Origin: Tillus elongatus | Lineage: Eukaryota; Arthropoda; Insecta; Coleoptera; Cleridae | Reading direction: 5' to 3' | Assembly (NCBI GenBank): GCA_964006375.1 | Contig: OZ023262.1 | Coordinates: 92,639,654 to 92,703,653, forward strand | DNA length: 64,000 nucleotides | In this document: positions 10,919-26,230 of the stretch, in pieces | How positions within the stretch are numbered: the stretch's first letter is position 1 | Layout: each line of letters opens with the position of its first letter | Translations under genes and position numbers: made by a program | The notes under the pieces: generated by a model | What the model saw: only the letters and a program-made list of their open reading frames with translations | Databases searched by the model: none | What the model was told of the DNA's origin: nothing

Positions 10919-10922
<4 letters not shown>
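10578..10922 (+). repeat. Errantivirus 3' LTR
   Basis: Same 345 bp as 3594-3938, including aataaa at 10876-10881. It contains the end of the env frame at its 5' side. Confidence 0.95.

Positions 10923-10998
<76 letters not shown>
10923..10998. repeat. (TA)n microsatellite, 3' flank of errantivirus
   Basis: Continuation of the TA tract interrupted by the provirus. Confidence 0.95.
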
Positions 10999-11001
<3 letters not shown>

Positions 11002-11085
11002 TTTAAACTGACCTAGGGTGTGTGTTCTAGGAGGCCTTGTTCGCGGTCATTCAAAGAATTTTTTCAAAGTGCAGAAACTTCTCAG
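10999..11085 (-). mobile_element. HINE-like left arm, decayed
   Basis: tgaatttaaactgacc...ttctaggaggccttgttcgcg...cattcaaagaattttttcaaag matches the left arm of the TA-core family (compare 56757-56893), in reverse orientation with many changes. The terminal hairpin is lost. Confidence 0.65.
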
Positions 11086-11520
11086 TAGCGAAATATTTTT
11101 TTACAAACACTCACTAAAGGAAGGATAGAAACCAGTAATGTCTAAAGAGCACAAACACTGAATTACTGACTTGAGGTGAATATTTGAACTGATCCCACGT
11201 GGATGTATTTTCACAGTAAATTAAGATTTTCTGGCTCATAATATTTTTCACTTCCTTAATGAAAAGTTACAGCACATTCCGCTATATTAACAAGATCACT
11301 CAAAACCTGGAAAGAGGGCACGCTATGACTGTCAGACTATATGAAACGAAATGTTCACTCAGTGAAAATCTTATACAAGAGTTTCGAGAAATTGACGAAT
11401 TGATCTTAATTTAAACATCTTATTAATCATGTCAGCTTTGCTCTGCTTAACAAAATGGCTCGTGAAATCTTCAGAATGAATCCTTATAGTACGTTGCCGT
11501 TAACTTTTGTTTTACGTATT
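11086..11520. other. No gene seen
   Basis: AT-rich sequence with no ORF, repeat or RNA motif that I recognise. Confidence 0.5.
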
Positions 11521-11652
11521 AGTGAATTTTCGTAGAAAAAATTCACTAATAGGGAGATCCCGACTATTGAATTTTGAACAAAATTCTGCAAATGAGCGCG
11601 AACTAGGACCCCTAGAACCCATATCAGGGGTCAGTTTCAATTTTTATGTGTT

Positions 11653-11656
<4 letters not shown>

Positions 11657-11730
<74 letters not shown>
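11657..11730. repeat. (TA)n core, left half
   Basis: TA tract between the HINE-like left arm and the left TIR of element A. Confidence 0.95.
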
Positions 11731-11732
<2 letters not shown>

Positions 11733-12330
11733 CTGTCCCACGTAAGGCGTGCATTAGAAGGTTTTGAACTAATATTAGTAGTTGGAATCTGAAAATTTGC
11801 AACTGGATGTATCATTATCCGCTCATTATAACTAAAATATTTTGGTGACTGTATCACTTCCGGTTGTACCGGAAGTTGCCAACAACTTTCTTAATTTTAT
11901 CAGAACACCCCATATGTTATTGCATTTTCGGAATGAGCATGCAATTCTGAGGAAAATTATATGCCACTTGCCCATACTTGTGTCAGCCGTTCTCAAAATA
12001 TTCGATGTTCTATTGTTTTTTCCGTCATAAAGTTACAAATCTTTGAAATAGCAATTCTCAGCCATCAAGTAACCCATGATTCTGAAACTTAGCATACCTA
12101 TAGTCCTAATGATCGGAATTATTCTAATCGCGAAAAAGTTACAAAACACATACAGGGTGTTGTTTAACGAAGTTCAAATATTAATGATTTCAAACACGAA
12201 AAAGTATTTTTTTTACAAGTGGAACACCCTGTATATTTTCATCGCATATCTTTTGGAATAATATCTGTCTTCGATCTGTATCAGCATTCCCTATACCTAT
12301 CTCGGATTATTCCCGAGTTATGATGGGAAA
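11731..12330. repeat. Left TIR of element A
   Basis: About 600 bp matching 14345-14934 in reverse complement, from the terminal ggctgtccca to about gggaaatatg. It includes acttccggttgtaccggaag, itself palindromic, and two internal copies of the ACACCCTGTA motif (12152 and 12223). Confidence 0.85.
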
Positions 12331-12382
12331 TATGTGAATTTTGTATTATCCGAGATAATACACTTTTCTTTTCTTTGTATTG

Positions 12383-13129
<747 letters not shown>

Positions 13130-14192
13130 TTAATGCAAAACATGCTCTATATGACCACCATTGACTTCGAGACTCTTCTATAATCTTCTTTGCAATCCAG
13201 AATTAGTGGCCCTTTGGATCATTTATGGAGCGAGATCATTAAAAGCTTGTCGCACTTCAGCCTCCAGTTCTTCTCGGGAGGTTATTTGGCTGGAATAAAC
13301 TTCACTTTTAATGTGACCCCACAAAAAGAAGTCAGGTGGAGTCAGGTCTTGTGACCTGGCAGGCCAAAGCCATGGACCGCCGGGTCGAATCCAACGATCC
13401 TCAAACCTTCTTGTCAATTCATGGTGTACAGCTGCCGTAGAGCTGGAGCGCCATCTAACTGGTACCAGACATCTGCATCAGGCAAACCAGCCAAGATACT
13501 AGCAACAACTTCACGAAGTATTCTACGATAACTTTCTGAGGTCAACATTTCCTCGTAGATATGGAAAAACACTCTTCTATTTCCAATAACAGCGAAAACA
13601 TTGAAACTGAATTCATACTGAAAATGCGCTTCAGGCATAAAGTAAGGATTTTTATCTGCCCAGAATGACATCGCTTCCGATTGATGATACCTTTTCTTGT
13701 GAGTTTTGATTTATCCGTCCATAAAATCCTATCTAACATATCTGGGTCTTCCTGGATCCGTACCATCAACCATTCACAAAATGCAGCCCTTATAATTTGG
13801 TCACCCTCCCGTAATCCATGCACTGTCCTTTGGGCATATGCATGCCATTCATAATTACAAAGAATCCTTGGAATTTATGTTCGAGTTAGTCTTAAATCTT
13901 CTACTACCTGCCTGATGGAAGCATGTGGATAGGCCGTGAAATAACCCAACACATTGATTTCATTTGTTTCATTGCCGGTTATGTTACTGGAACGACTACT
14001 TAAATTACCATTTCAGTTATTCCGAAAATTTGACTCGATTCTGGAAAACTTTGTCCTATTCATAGGTGGCAAATATGGAAATATTTCATTGAACAAGCGG
14101 CACGTTCTACTCAAGATTCTCCTGCTTTCTCCGTGAATGTAAAATAAATTTAGAATCTTGTCAGCAGAATATTCTTCAACAATATTTTCCAT
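13130..14192 (-). pseudogene. Transposase pseudogene of element A (D,D41D type)
   Basis: Starting at the ATG complementary to 14190-14192, the frame reads MENIVEEYSADKIL, an N-terminal helix-turn-helix-like domain. It is then broken by several frameshifts and stops. The catalytic region is recognisable: WYQLDGAPA, then RFEDRWIRPGGP, WPARSQDL and PPDFFLWGH. The end matches the family tail NGGHIEHVLH before a stop at 13130. The SPD motif has become SQD. It is related to the intact proteins at 23822 and 26231. Confidence 0.85.
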
Positions 14193-14344
14193 TGTGTACC
14201 TCACAATACTTTCAAAGAAATAGATCACTCTATTGAGATGACAACTAACGAGACTAATAATACATCTCTTTGACATAAGTTTTCATATTATGTCCAAAGC
14301 CTACTCTCCGACTAGGTAGATTCCCAATTTTGTAGTATATTCCC

Positions 14345-15075
<731 letters not shown>

Positions 15076-15398
15076 CACACCGATAGCTCAAAAAATAATT
15101 GATCGATTTTGATAAAATTTGGGAAGTACCTTCCTCTTGTAAGTGGCTTGGACAAGTTCGTTATTCAGAAAAATCGGACGAGGTTTCCCGTGAAAATTTA
15201 AATTTTCCATTGGAAAAAAAATTATCTCAAAAAATAAAAAATCTATGATAACCAAATTTGGTAGATAGGTTTACGATATAACAAGTAAACTATACACCAA
15301 ATTTAGATCTGTATGTTACAAGAAAAACAGTTATAATAAAATATTTTGTGCCAATCGTTTCTATGAAAGTTCACTACCATAACGCACTTGCTGCGTCC

Positions 15399-16014
15399 AG
15401 GCTTTTTTATATCTATAGAAGATAAATATATAAAAGGTGTTTGGTGTATCATAGTATACATACACGGTGGTCAATGTTCAGTGAATCACTATTGGGTCCT
15501 CCCAAACCATCAAAGCTACGGTGTTCGTTAAATTACATAAACCGTGCGCCATTTATGATTATTTGTAATCTCAAAACAAACCTTGGGAAGCTTCTAACGT
15601 TGCTAGAATATCGTCGCAAATGTTCTGGATTCGGGAAGTGCCGTATTGTTGTAAATTATCACTTTATGACGACAAACATAGTTCACTGTTTTATGCTTAC
15701 TACTTGGAGAATCAAAAGTCTGCAAGTCTTGATCTCGTCATAATCGTTTTTTTTTTTCTATGAAAATTTGATTAAAAAAATAGTAAAATTTGACGTAAAA
15801 AATTCGACAAAATGTTGTTCACAAAAATTCCCTTACACAATTTTTCACAAAAATTTATTAAAACATTACTTTTCATAAATTTCTTAAAAAATTTCCATCA
15901 AAACTATAAATTCTTGCACACAAAAATTCTAACCAAATTTGTCTTTCAAGAAAATTAAAAACGATTTCTTCGTTTAAGGAAATTCGCTAAAGTGTTAGAA
16001 AATTTGCGATTACT
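15399..16014. other. No gene seen; quasi-periodic A/T-rich tail
   Basis: 15399-15750 has only a 100-aa frame (15441) with no recognisable motif. 15750-16014 is degenerate sequence with repeated aaaatt/aatttt words, similar in style to 19550-19745, 29220-29560 and 57290-57450. Confidence 0.5.
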
Positions 16015-16545
16015 TTTTTTGTCTTTCGTTCTGTCCGTCTGTATGTCTGTCTGTTTGTAGCGAAGGATTTGATATATCGTCCTCAAATTTGGTATACATT
16101 TGGCAACCGACATAGAACAGTTCGGATTGTTTTTGAGTAAACTCGCACCAGTGGATAGGGGATTTTATGAAACATCTTGTATTCTGTGCTTAAATTAAAT
16201 CGGGGATTCAACCCCTAACTTAATTTCAGCACAGAATACCAGATGTTTCATGAAACAGAAAGTTTTCTAATAAACAAACCCTAAAACGTTATATTACTCG
16301 AGTTTTAAAGAGAAAATGTCAATTTTGACAAAATTGACCCCCCCCCCCTTCTCTCTAGCGCGATTTTACCCAAAAACAATCCGAACCGTTCTTAGTCGGT
16401 CGCTACAAACAGACAGACATACAGACCGACATAACGACAGACCTACAGACCGACAGACACAAAACGTCGTTCCCAATGTTTCTATAAGTTTTGATACTTT
16501 TTACGATGTTTAAGCGAAAAAACTTTTTGGAAATTTTTGTCGCCG
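16015..16545. repeat. Head-to-head pair of GTCT-family repeats
   Basis: A forward copy (gtccgtctgtatgtctgtctg, about 16026) and a reverse copy (acagacagacatacagaccg, about 16409) meet at a hairpin, 16167-16256, whose arms share ttctgtgct/agcacagaa and atgaaacatc/gatgtttcat. Both carry the family words caaatttggtatac and tcggattgtttt (or complements). The (GTCY)n microsatellite resembles that of mini-me elements of Diptera. Confidence 0.75.
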
Positions 16546-16559
16546 TTGCGATCCTTCAC

Positions 16560-17104
16560 ACGTACTGACGATGTGTAAGTAATTGTGGAGCCGTGCGCTT
16601 GACATTTTTTATCTGTAACTCGAACTTTGAGTGTGATTGTGGAATCTTTTTATACATGAGCGTTTGACATGCCGATAACTTTAAATGGTACCTCCCCCTG
16701 AAGCGATGTTACCCAAAAAGAATTCGAAGCGTATTTTTTTTCAAGTGCTAACCGTATACCAAATTTGAAGTATCTCCGTTGGCTCAAAAGTTATTGCACC
16801 TACTAACAGACATACGTACATGCCGACAGGTCGACCGAAAGACAAACAAATTTTTGTTCCAGAATCAAGTTTTCTATATGTTTTGCGACTTTTGACGTTT
16901 AATAAAAAGTAAGTAAATTTTGTAATTTCTGTCACTGATATTCCACCTCCACACATTCTATGATATGGAAACTTTTGTTATAGACACACCCTCAAAGGTT
17001 ATATTGCTCGAGTTTTAATTTATTTAAAATTGTTTTTTTTTAAATTCGAAAATAATTTTCTTACGTGAATTTGCAAATATTTTTTACAATTAGGTACCTA
17101 TTAA
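16560..17104 (-). repeat. GTCT-family repeat, reverse copy
   Basis: It contains the complement of the GTCT block (ctaacagacatacgtacatg, about 16804), accaaatttgaagtatctcc and a conserved segment with ttctgtcactgatattcc. The left half has diverged. Confidence 0.65.
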
Positions 17105-17830
17105 ATATTAATGAACAGAATTATTAATATGTGGGGGTGGAATATCAGTGACGGAAATTACAAATTTATTTATTTTTGCTAAAATGGCGTAAAAAGTCTC
17201 TCGGTATGCCGGTCGATTGGTCTGTCGGCCTGTATCTCTGTCTGTTAGTAGGCGCAATAAGTTTCGAACTATATGAGATATCATCTCTAAATTTGGTCTC
17301 CAGTTAGCACTTAACAAAGGAGCCCTTCGAATTGTTTTTCGGTGAGATGGCTTGAGGGAGAGGGGATAGTGTGATTAGGTGAAAATTGACATTGGTTGTT
17401 AAAACTGGAGTAATATAACGTTTCATCTCCAAATTTGGTATCCAGTTAGCATTTAACAAAGGAGCCCTTCGAATTGTTTTTCGGTGAGATGGCTTGAGGG
17501 AGAGGGGATAGTGTGATTAGGTGAAAATTGACATTGGTTGTTAAAACTGGAGTAATATAACGTTTCATCTCCAAATTTGGTATCCAGTTAGCACTTAACA
17601 AAGGAGCACTTCGAATTGTTTTTCGGTGAGATGGCTTGAAGGTGAGGGGATAGGGTGATTAGGTGAAAATTCACATTGTTCGTTAAAACTGGAGTAATAT
17701 AACGTTTCAGAAGTTGGGCAGTATAGGAATATAAATATTTTCTTTATGGTAGAGGCATGGCCCTTAAATTCATTTTATGAGAATGTCTGTTTGATGTAAG
17801 TGGATTATCACGGCTATCTGAATTGTATTT
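17105..17830 (+). repeat. GTCT-family repeat with internal triplication
   Basis: Forward copy: ggtctgtcggcctgtatctc at about 17218, gcaataagtttcgaac, then three tandem 142-bp units, then the family end with gaatataaatattttcttta and a variant of ttatcacagctatctg. Confidence 0.8.
17283..17708 (+). repeat. Three tandem 142-bp units
   Basis: Units start at 17283, 17425 and 17567, each beginning atctc(t/c)aaatttggt and ending taatataacgtttc. They differ at only a few bases, so the expansion is recent. Confidence 0.92.
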
Positions 17831-18690
17831 TCCTGGCTATCTGATGGTGAACTTGTATTCAATCTTGACGACGACTTACAATGTCAAATCAAGGTCTACT
17901 TTATGTTTTCCATGAAATTCAAGTAGGGGATGATCATGCAGGGGCGAAATATTAAATTGTTTTGTAACTAAGCGATCGACATCAAATTTGGTCCCCAGGG
18001 AGCTGTTCACAGCCTGATAGTCTGGATTATTTGTAAGTATGATCGCTTCAGAGGAACGGAAGAAATAGTGGGTTTATTTGGGAATCTGACACTTTGCTAT
18101 TAAAAATCGAGTAACATATCGTTTCAGAAGTTGATTGGTATAGGATTACGAATATTTTCTTTCCGGTCAAGTCACGGATCCTTAATTCATTTCATGATAA
18201 TGTCTTTCTGAGGAGAGCAAATTATCACAGCTATATGGACGTTATAATTCAATTTGCAGCACTATTACTTTCAAATCGTAAATAAAACGTATGGTAGATA
18301 TCGGTGAGAGAAATTTAAAAATAAAATTCGCTTAAACGTCGTAAAAAGTGTCAAAACGTATAGAAAACATGATTTGGGAACGAAACCTTTTTTATTTGTC
18401 GACTTGTCATTATGTTGCTCTATCAGTCTGTCGGTCTGTTGGTCAGTCTGTCTGTAGGTAGCCACGATAACTTTAGAACGAATTGAGATATCGTCTTTAA
18501 ATTTGGTATACAATAACATCCGACCAACAAAGGCTTTGGGTTGTTTTTCGGTATATTCGCTGCTGGGAAGGGGATCAAAGGGGGTGATTTGGTAAAAATT
18601 TTCGTTAAAACTCGAGTAACATAAGATTTCAGGGTTTGTTTGTTTTATTAGAAAACCTTCAATTTCAAACCTTCAAATCTGGTATTCTAT
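17831..18690 (+). repeat. GTCT-family repeats, two partial copies
   Basis: About 17925-18285 is a 3' half with gaatattttctttccgg and caatttgcagcactatt. 18290-18680 is a further copy with cagtctgtcggtctgttggt, aacgaattgagatatcgtc and gtttgttttattagaaaacc. Confidence 0.7.
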
Positions 18691-18699
18691 AAAAAAATA

Positions 18700-19500
18700 A
18701 AGTAGGTGTTGGATTATCGCGCACAGAAATTTCTATTTTTCTTCTGTTAAGACGGCATTAAAAGTCTCAAAACATCTAGAAATATTACTTCTGAAACGAA
18801 CATTTTTTGTCTGTCTGTCTGAAGGTCGGACGGTCTGTCGGCCTGTACGTCTGTCTGTTAGTAGGTGCAATAATTTTTGAACGATTTGAGATATCATCTT
18901 CACATTTGGTATACAGTTAGCATCCGAGAAGGGAAGGTTTCGAATGGTGTAACATCGCTTTAGGGGGAGTGACCATTCAAAGTCACCTACATGTCAATCG
19001 CTCATGTACTAAAAGCTGACACAACTACTCTTGAAAGTTCGAGTTACAGATAAAAACGTTTAAGAGCAAAGCTCCAGAATTTGTCACTGGCTATTTGAAA
19101 GTAGCTTGTATTCGACTTTAACGGTGACATTAATTATCACAGTTATGTAGTAGTAGTATGTTTTATTGATTCAAATTTTACAGTATGTTCCACAAATAAG
19201 CATAAGCTTGTGCTTGCAGTTAACACAATTTCATTTCATGTTCTAAACTAAACTATCAAAATATTTTTATAAAATGTCACTTTAAAAATTTTGTTCAACG
19301 TATGTTTCTTCCTTCTGCATTTCTATCAATAACACTCCTGCAGCTGCCAATAGTATTCCACTGCCATTATAAGATAACTCATTCCAATATAAAACCAAAT
19401 TTCTTAACTAATATTAAAATTCTCACTACTATAATTTTGACATTTTACTTGATATGACAGTATATGTGGAAGTTATGATTCAATTGCAGCACTATTTTGT
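18700..19500 (+). repeat. GTCT-family repeat, interrupted
   Basis: The block gtctgtctgtctgaaggtcg is at about 18810 and caatttttgaacgatttgag follows. The 3' end motif is split: aattatcacagttatg at 19132 and gaagttatgattcaattgca at 19468, with about 300 bp of unrelated AT-rich sequence between. Confidence 0.65.
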
Positions 19501-19744
19501 TTACTTGTTGTAAAATGTTATTAACTAATAATTTTTAATGAGTTATTGTAAAAAAGATGGATAAATTCTTTTCGAAATTTCGCGAAAGATATTTGCTTAG
19601 CGGATGGTGATGTCAAAGATTTTTAGCTTATTTTCGTAAAAAGCTTTTATACGAATTTTGTGTACCATTACCTAAGTCAATTTTTGTAAAAAAAATTGAC
19701 TATTTTCGTGGAAAGAATTGTTTTAAATTTTTCATGTAAAACAA

Positions 19745-20050
19745 TTTTTTAAATAGCTTTTTATGAATATTCATTTATTAGTATATTAGTATAGTGTTTG
19801 TGTAACTTGCCTGAATTGGCTCATTGGTCAGGTCAGGTCAAGTCAGGTCAATTTTTTAAATAGCTTTTTGTGAATAATCATTTATTAGTATATTAGTATG
19901 GTGTTTGTGTAACTTGCCTGAATTGGCTCATTGGTCAGGTCAGGTCAAGTCAGGTCAGGTCAATTTTTTAAATAGCTTTTTGTGAATAATCATTTATTAG
20001 TATATTAGTATAGTGTTTGTGTAACTTGCCTGAATTGGCTCATTGGTCAG
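19745..20050 (+). repeat. Three tandem 107-112-bp units with (GGTCA)n
   Basis: Units start at 19745, 19852 and 19964 with ttttttaaatagctttttgtg, run through tgcctgaattggctcattgg, and the first two end in repeated ggtcaggtcaagtcaggtca. The second unit is one 5-mer longer. Confidence 0.9.
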
Positions 20051-20077
20051 AAAAATCGGACCAGTTTTTAAGTAAAT

Positions 20078-21258
<1,181 letters not shown>

Positions 21259-22440
21259 TTTGCCTTCGTGCAAAAGAAAATATTTGGTAGTTTGGTTGTG
21301 TTAAATTTAGTACTACGAGCGACAATGTTCTTTGCAAGTATCAAGACCTGGTAGTCTTGGACAAAAGCTAGGTTCATACACTCGTGAATTGCGAAATTGC
21401 CGCGAAACATATTCCTATTGGTTTAGTTAAATAATATCGTGAAACTGTTGTTTTTTATTACATTTTATAAACATGTTTTACGATTTTTATGTGCATACAG
21501 TTAGAAGTGATTTTTTAATCAAAATAATGTCTGTTAACACGATTTAGTGTCTTCTCTACTTTTAAGTTTGGTAAGCCCAAATGTTAATTCATGGCCCCCT
21601 TTATCATACTTACTTATCTTGTGCTTATATATGTAATATAAACATAAAAAAGAAGTGAAACAGCAAGTGAATTTGTTTACTTCAGTGCTGTATTCGATAT
21701 TATTTGAAAAAGACATTACAGGCGACGTTGTGGGATGTGCATTTTTGGTAAATTTACAGTTTACTGCACGGAGGGTTTTTATTTAAAAAAATTCAGAAAC
21801 GTGCTTAGAACCCTCCTTGAATGCACAAGCCACAAGGTAAATTTGTTGCAAACAACCCGCAAGAAAGCTAAGGGACCAAGAATGAATAGGGGCGCTGGGA
21901 GGGGAGGAAATATGAGTGTGAAAAATGCAAAAACAAATATTTAGTCCGACTTTGAAAAGATGCGTTTTCCACATTTTGCAGCAATACTTCCTGTAAACCC
22001 TGTCTACCCCGCACCGCATTCATATTTGCCCAGTCCAGTAACTATCTTGGGGCTTGCTCCCAAGAAATTTTTCTTGTGCTTTATGCTTTGCAGGTAGTTG
22101 TATGCATGCATAAGGGGAAGGAGAACCCCCTGTGTTTGTGTGTATGGGCAAAAACCTTCTTCGACCTGGTGGTTATTCTTCCCTTTTTGCATGCATACAA
22201 TCACCCTCAATGCACGAACCCCGAGATTTTTTTATTTTCAGCTTTCTAGTGTATATTTTGTTGAGTACAGTTTCTGTTTATCAATTTATTTGTGTGAGTT
22301 TTATATCCAAATTACTGTATAAATACTAATGATAGAGATCATCTTTTTGCTTGCCTTTCTTTACCCTATTTTTTTACTGTTCCTAAGTAAATAAATTAAT
22401 GTTTTATACCTTAATTAATATAAGGCTATATTACTATAAT
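21259..22440. other. Possible unique sequence, no gene assigned
   Basis: It has fewer repeat signatures than the surroundings and some GC-richer patches (21880-21910). Frames of 60-78 aa on both strands carry no motif I recognise. If host sequence exists in this window, this is a candidate, but I cannot support an exon. Confidence 0.4.
22097..22203. repeat. Inverted repeat around a 50-nt loop
   Basis: gtatgcatgcataaggggaa (about 22098) pairs imperfectly with ttccctttttgcatgcatac (about 22181). Confidence 0.7.
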
Positions 22441-22680
22441 ATATTATTCTTATGAAAATTCACTACCATAACGCACTTGCCACGTCCCGAACATTTTTTT
22501 TTAATTTCTCACACAATAAAGTTATTTTCGTGAAATATGGTGTATTATGCTTTCTACTATAGATGTTGTACTATCTACCAAATTTGATAACTTCAATTAA
22601 ACAAACGATATAATTGAAATGAAAAACAGTTTTATGAAAATTCACTACAATAACGCACGTGCTGCGTCCAGACTCTTTTA
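22441..22680 (+). mobile_element. Two HINE-like right ends in tandem
   Basis: tgaaaattcactaccataac with gcacttgccacgtccc ends at about 22489. A second right arm (aataaagttattttcgtgaa onward) ends cacgtgctgcgtcc at about 22669. Neither has a left arm next to it. Confidence 0.8.
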
Positions 22681-23765
<1,085 letters not shown>

Positions 23766-23821
23766 TAATAAGAAATACTGATTATTTCTTAATAATTTAA
23801 AAAAACAAAAAAAAATTAATG

Positions 23822-24910
23822 TCAATGTAGTAAATGTTCAAAATGCTCGCCACGAACATCTTGGCAACATGCTAATCTGGTATAGAAATGTCTTCTAACA
23901 TTACTCAACATCTCAGGCGTGACTGATCTAATTGCAAGCGTGATTCGTCTTTTTAAGTCATCTAAGTTAAGGGGCTTAGTTTTGTATACAATACTTTTGA
24001 CATATCCCCACAAAAAGTAGTCTAATAGCGACAGATCAGGAGATCGTGCTGGCCATTCTATCGATCCGCGCCTCCCTATCCACCGATTTGGAAAAATTTG
24101 GTTCAGGTACTGCCGGACATTAATTTGGTAATGGGGCGGTGCTCCATCTTGCTGAAACCATATTTTATTGGCAGGAACTTGTGGGTTTGCTGGATCTGGA
24201 TATAAGTTTGTCAAAGTTGGCACGACATTATTTTGGAGCAGTTCTAAATATTTATCCCCATTCAAGTTGCCATCAATGAAAAAGGGACCTACGATATGAT
24301 TTCCAACAATTCCTGCCCAAACATTAACTTTTTCAGGATATTGCGTATGTTCCTCTCTCATCCAATGAGGATTCTCATTAGACCAATAGCGGCAATTTTG
24401 ACGATTAACATGACCGTGAAGTGTAAATGTGCTCTCATCAGAAAACAAAACATCTTCTAATTGGATCACATTGTTATCTAACATTGCCATCATTTGTTCA
24501 CAAAAATACGTTCTCCTATCGAAATCGTCCTCCATGAGCTCCTGAGTTTGTATCATTTTATAGGGATGCATTTTACTTTCCTTTAATGTTCGAAAAATTG
24601 CTGTGTGGCTAACGTTGAATAGTTGGGCTGCTTGTCGACCAGAAGTATGTGGGTTTTCTTGAAACTCAAGCGTAATATCCAATTTCGTATCATCACTTAC
24701 TGCATTGGCAGCTACTTTTTTTATGTGTCTCACATGACCAAGCTCGCGAAACTGCTTTTCTATTTTGCTAATTGTTCCTTGGGATACAGGCGGCAAATTT
24801 GGAAATTTTTCGTGAAATAAGCGAGACACTTCCATCTGTGTCCGTGTGTTATCTCCATAACCAATCATTTGTAGAATGGTTATTTTGTGCATTTCTGTTA
24901 AATGAACCAT
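23822..24910 (-). CDS. Transposase of element B, 362 aa
   Basis: This is the DNA cut-and-paste enzyme. The N-terminus (MVHLTEMHKITILQMIGYGD) matches the helix-turn-helix region found in insect Tc3-like transposases, followed by a second DNA-binding region (about residues 80-120, GRQAAQLFNVSHTAIFRTLK). The catalytic core shows D158 (VLFSDESTF), D255 (WFQQDGAPPH) and D297 (SLLDYFLWG). D255 and D297 are separated by 41 residues, the D,D41D spacing of the rosa-like lineage. The usual SPDLTPLD has become SPDLSLLD, with the Asp kept. There is no stop or frameshift. The 3' end is 56 bp from the left TIR. It could be functional. Confidence 0.93.
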   Translation of the reverse strand: MVHLTEMHKITILQMIGYGDNTRTQMEVSRLFHEKFPNLPPVSQGTISKIEKQFRELGHVRHIKKVAANAVSDDTKLDITLEFQENPHTSGRQAAQLFNVSHTAIFRTLKESKMHPYKMIQTQELMEDDFDRRTYFCEQMMAMLDNNVIQLEDVLFSDESTFTLHGHVNRQNCRYWSNENPHWMREEHTQYPEKVNVWAGIVGNHIVGPFFIDGNLNGDKYLELLQNNVVPTLTNLYPDPANPQVPANKIWFQQDGAPPHYQINVRQYLNQIFPNRWIGRRGSIEWPARSPDLSLLDYFLWGYVKSIVYKTKPLNLDDLKRRITLAIRSVTPEMLSNVRRHFYTRLACCQDVRGEHFEHLLH

Positions 24911-25150
24911 TTTTCTGATATTATTACGTACAGTTAACGAAATTCAAACGACAATAGCACTGACACTAATCACTACTGTCATGCAGGCAGACAACAAGTT
25001 GCTAAGGCTACGAGTTTTATACGAACAGAAAGAAAACTGTTTTTGTTTTTGTTTCATTTCATATCAGTAAAAAGAAACGCAGGAATGGTTTTTGTTTACT
25101 TTCTCATTATCAAGAGCTGAATGGGAAATAAGTATTGAATGCAATGTAGC

Positions 25151-25488
25151 GAATTTGTGAAATAAAATAATTTTCTATTTTTAATGTTAATTTTTGTAAT
25201 AAATCTGAAAATACTTAATATTTCCGAAACAGTTGAAGATAGGTATAGAACATTGTACATGAATTATGTCTAGAATTTTCTGAAGAATCCAAAAAATTTA
25301 TAATATACAGGGGCTTGTATTTAAAATAAGAAAGTTGGTATTGGCCACTGTCACATGACGCACCCTATATAATTTTTTTTTCTTGAAAAAGATGCGCAGT
25401 TAAAAATACAAATCGACGTGTCCAAGCGTTTTTCCCAACACGCCCTCATTTATCCGTTATCGAATTTATTCCATTTGGCTGTTCCACA

Positions 25489-25491
<3 letters not shown>
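25151..25491. repeat. Right TIR of element B
   Basis: Reverse complement of 23425-23765. The transposase start (24910) lies 240 bp inside it, so the promoter may be in this TIR. Confidence 0.92.

Positions 25492-25581
<90 letters not shown>
25492..25581. repeat. (TA)n microsatellite shared by elements B and C
   Basis: The only DNA between two different transposons is this TA tract plus one G. Confidence 0.95.
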
Positions 25582-25582
<1 letters not shown>

Positions 25583-26026
25583 GCTGTTTCACAAAACATG
25601 CACCATTGCTCGTGGGGCAATTCCTTACTAAAAAATAAGAAAAAAAGTTCCTGTGCACATGGGCCCGGAAACGCATATTTTCCAATATACAGGGAGTTGA
25701 ATTTTAATTTTTTTTTTCAATTTTTTATAAATGATTTCAAAACCACTGGATTGATTTTAATGAAACTTGGAACTTGAAAGTGTATTATGAAAGTGCATAT
25801 TTTCAAGTGAGAATCTGCTTACAACTGCGTCAGTGGCGTGCGTACGGGGTAACTGTAAAAATTCATTTGGGGAAAAAATATGTGCGCCACTGTCTTTTTC
25901 CAATTTTGATACATCAGTTATGAAGCTTATTACATAAGCCACAAAAGCTGCCTCTTGTTATTTTTTCGTTCAGGGTATCCCCTAGGAGATATGATTAATT
26001 TTATAAAAAGGGGCAAAGTACCGATT
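25582..26026. repeat. Left TIR of element C
   Basis: It matches 27597-28040 in reverse complement and contains the internal motif atatacagggagttga at about 25685. Confidence 0.88.
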
Positions 26027-26230
26027 CGTTGGAGTAATGAAAACAGTAATCGTAAAGTGCCATGAAACTATAATTTTTGACAGTTCTCTAAATTCTACAA
26101 TTTTGAAGTGCTTTGTAGGCGTCAAAAGAGTTTTCGTGCTATTCTTTAAATTTTGATACGGTGTAGTATTTTCGTTTTTAGTTATTTGTTGATACTGAGC
26201 TGCTCATTAATATTATTTCCTCCTCTCAAG

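Larger units (their letters stand above)
3594..10922 (+). mobile_element. Endogenous errantivirus (Ty3/gypsy with env), full length
   Basis: This 7.3-kb provirus has two LTRs of 345 bp that are identical as far as I can read, a primer-binding site, gag, a long pol with protease, reverse transcriptase, RNase H and integrase, and an env with a furin-type site and a membrane anchor. The order LTR-gag-pol-env-LTR and the baculovirus-F-like Env are those of the insect errantiviruses (gypsy, 17.6, 297 group). It lies within a (TA)n tract, so the target duplication cannot be resolved, but alternating pyrimidine-purine targets are known for this group. Identical LTRs imply recent insertion. The one break I see is a frame change in gag at a run of five C at 5038-5042. 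Confidence 0.93.

Noticed and set aside
21735..22329. Frames of 65-78 aa on both strands as exons
   Set aside because: They overlap each other, lack motifs, and include an inverted repeat.
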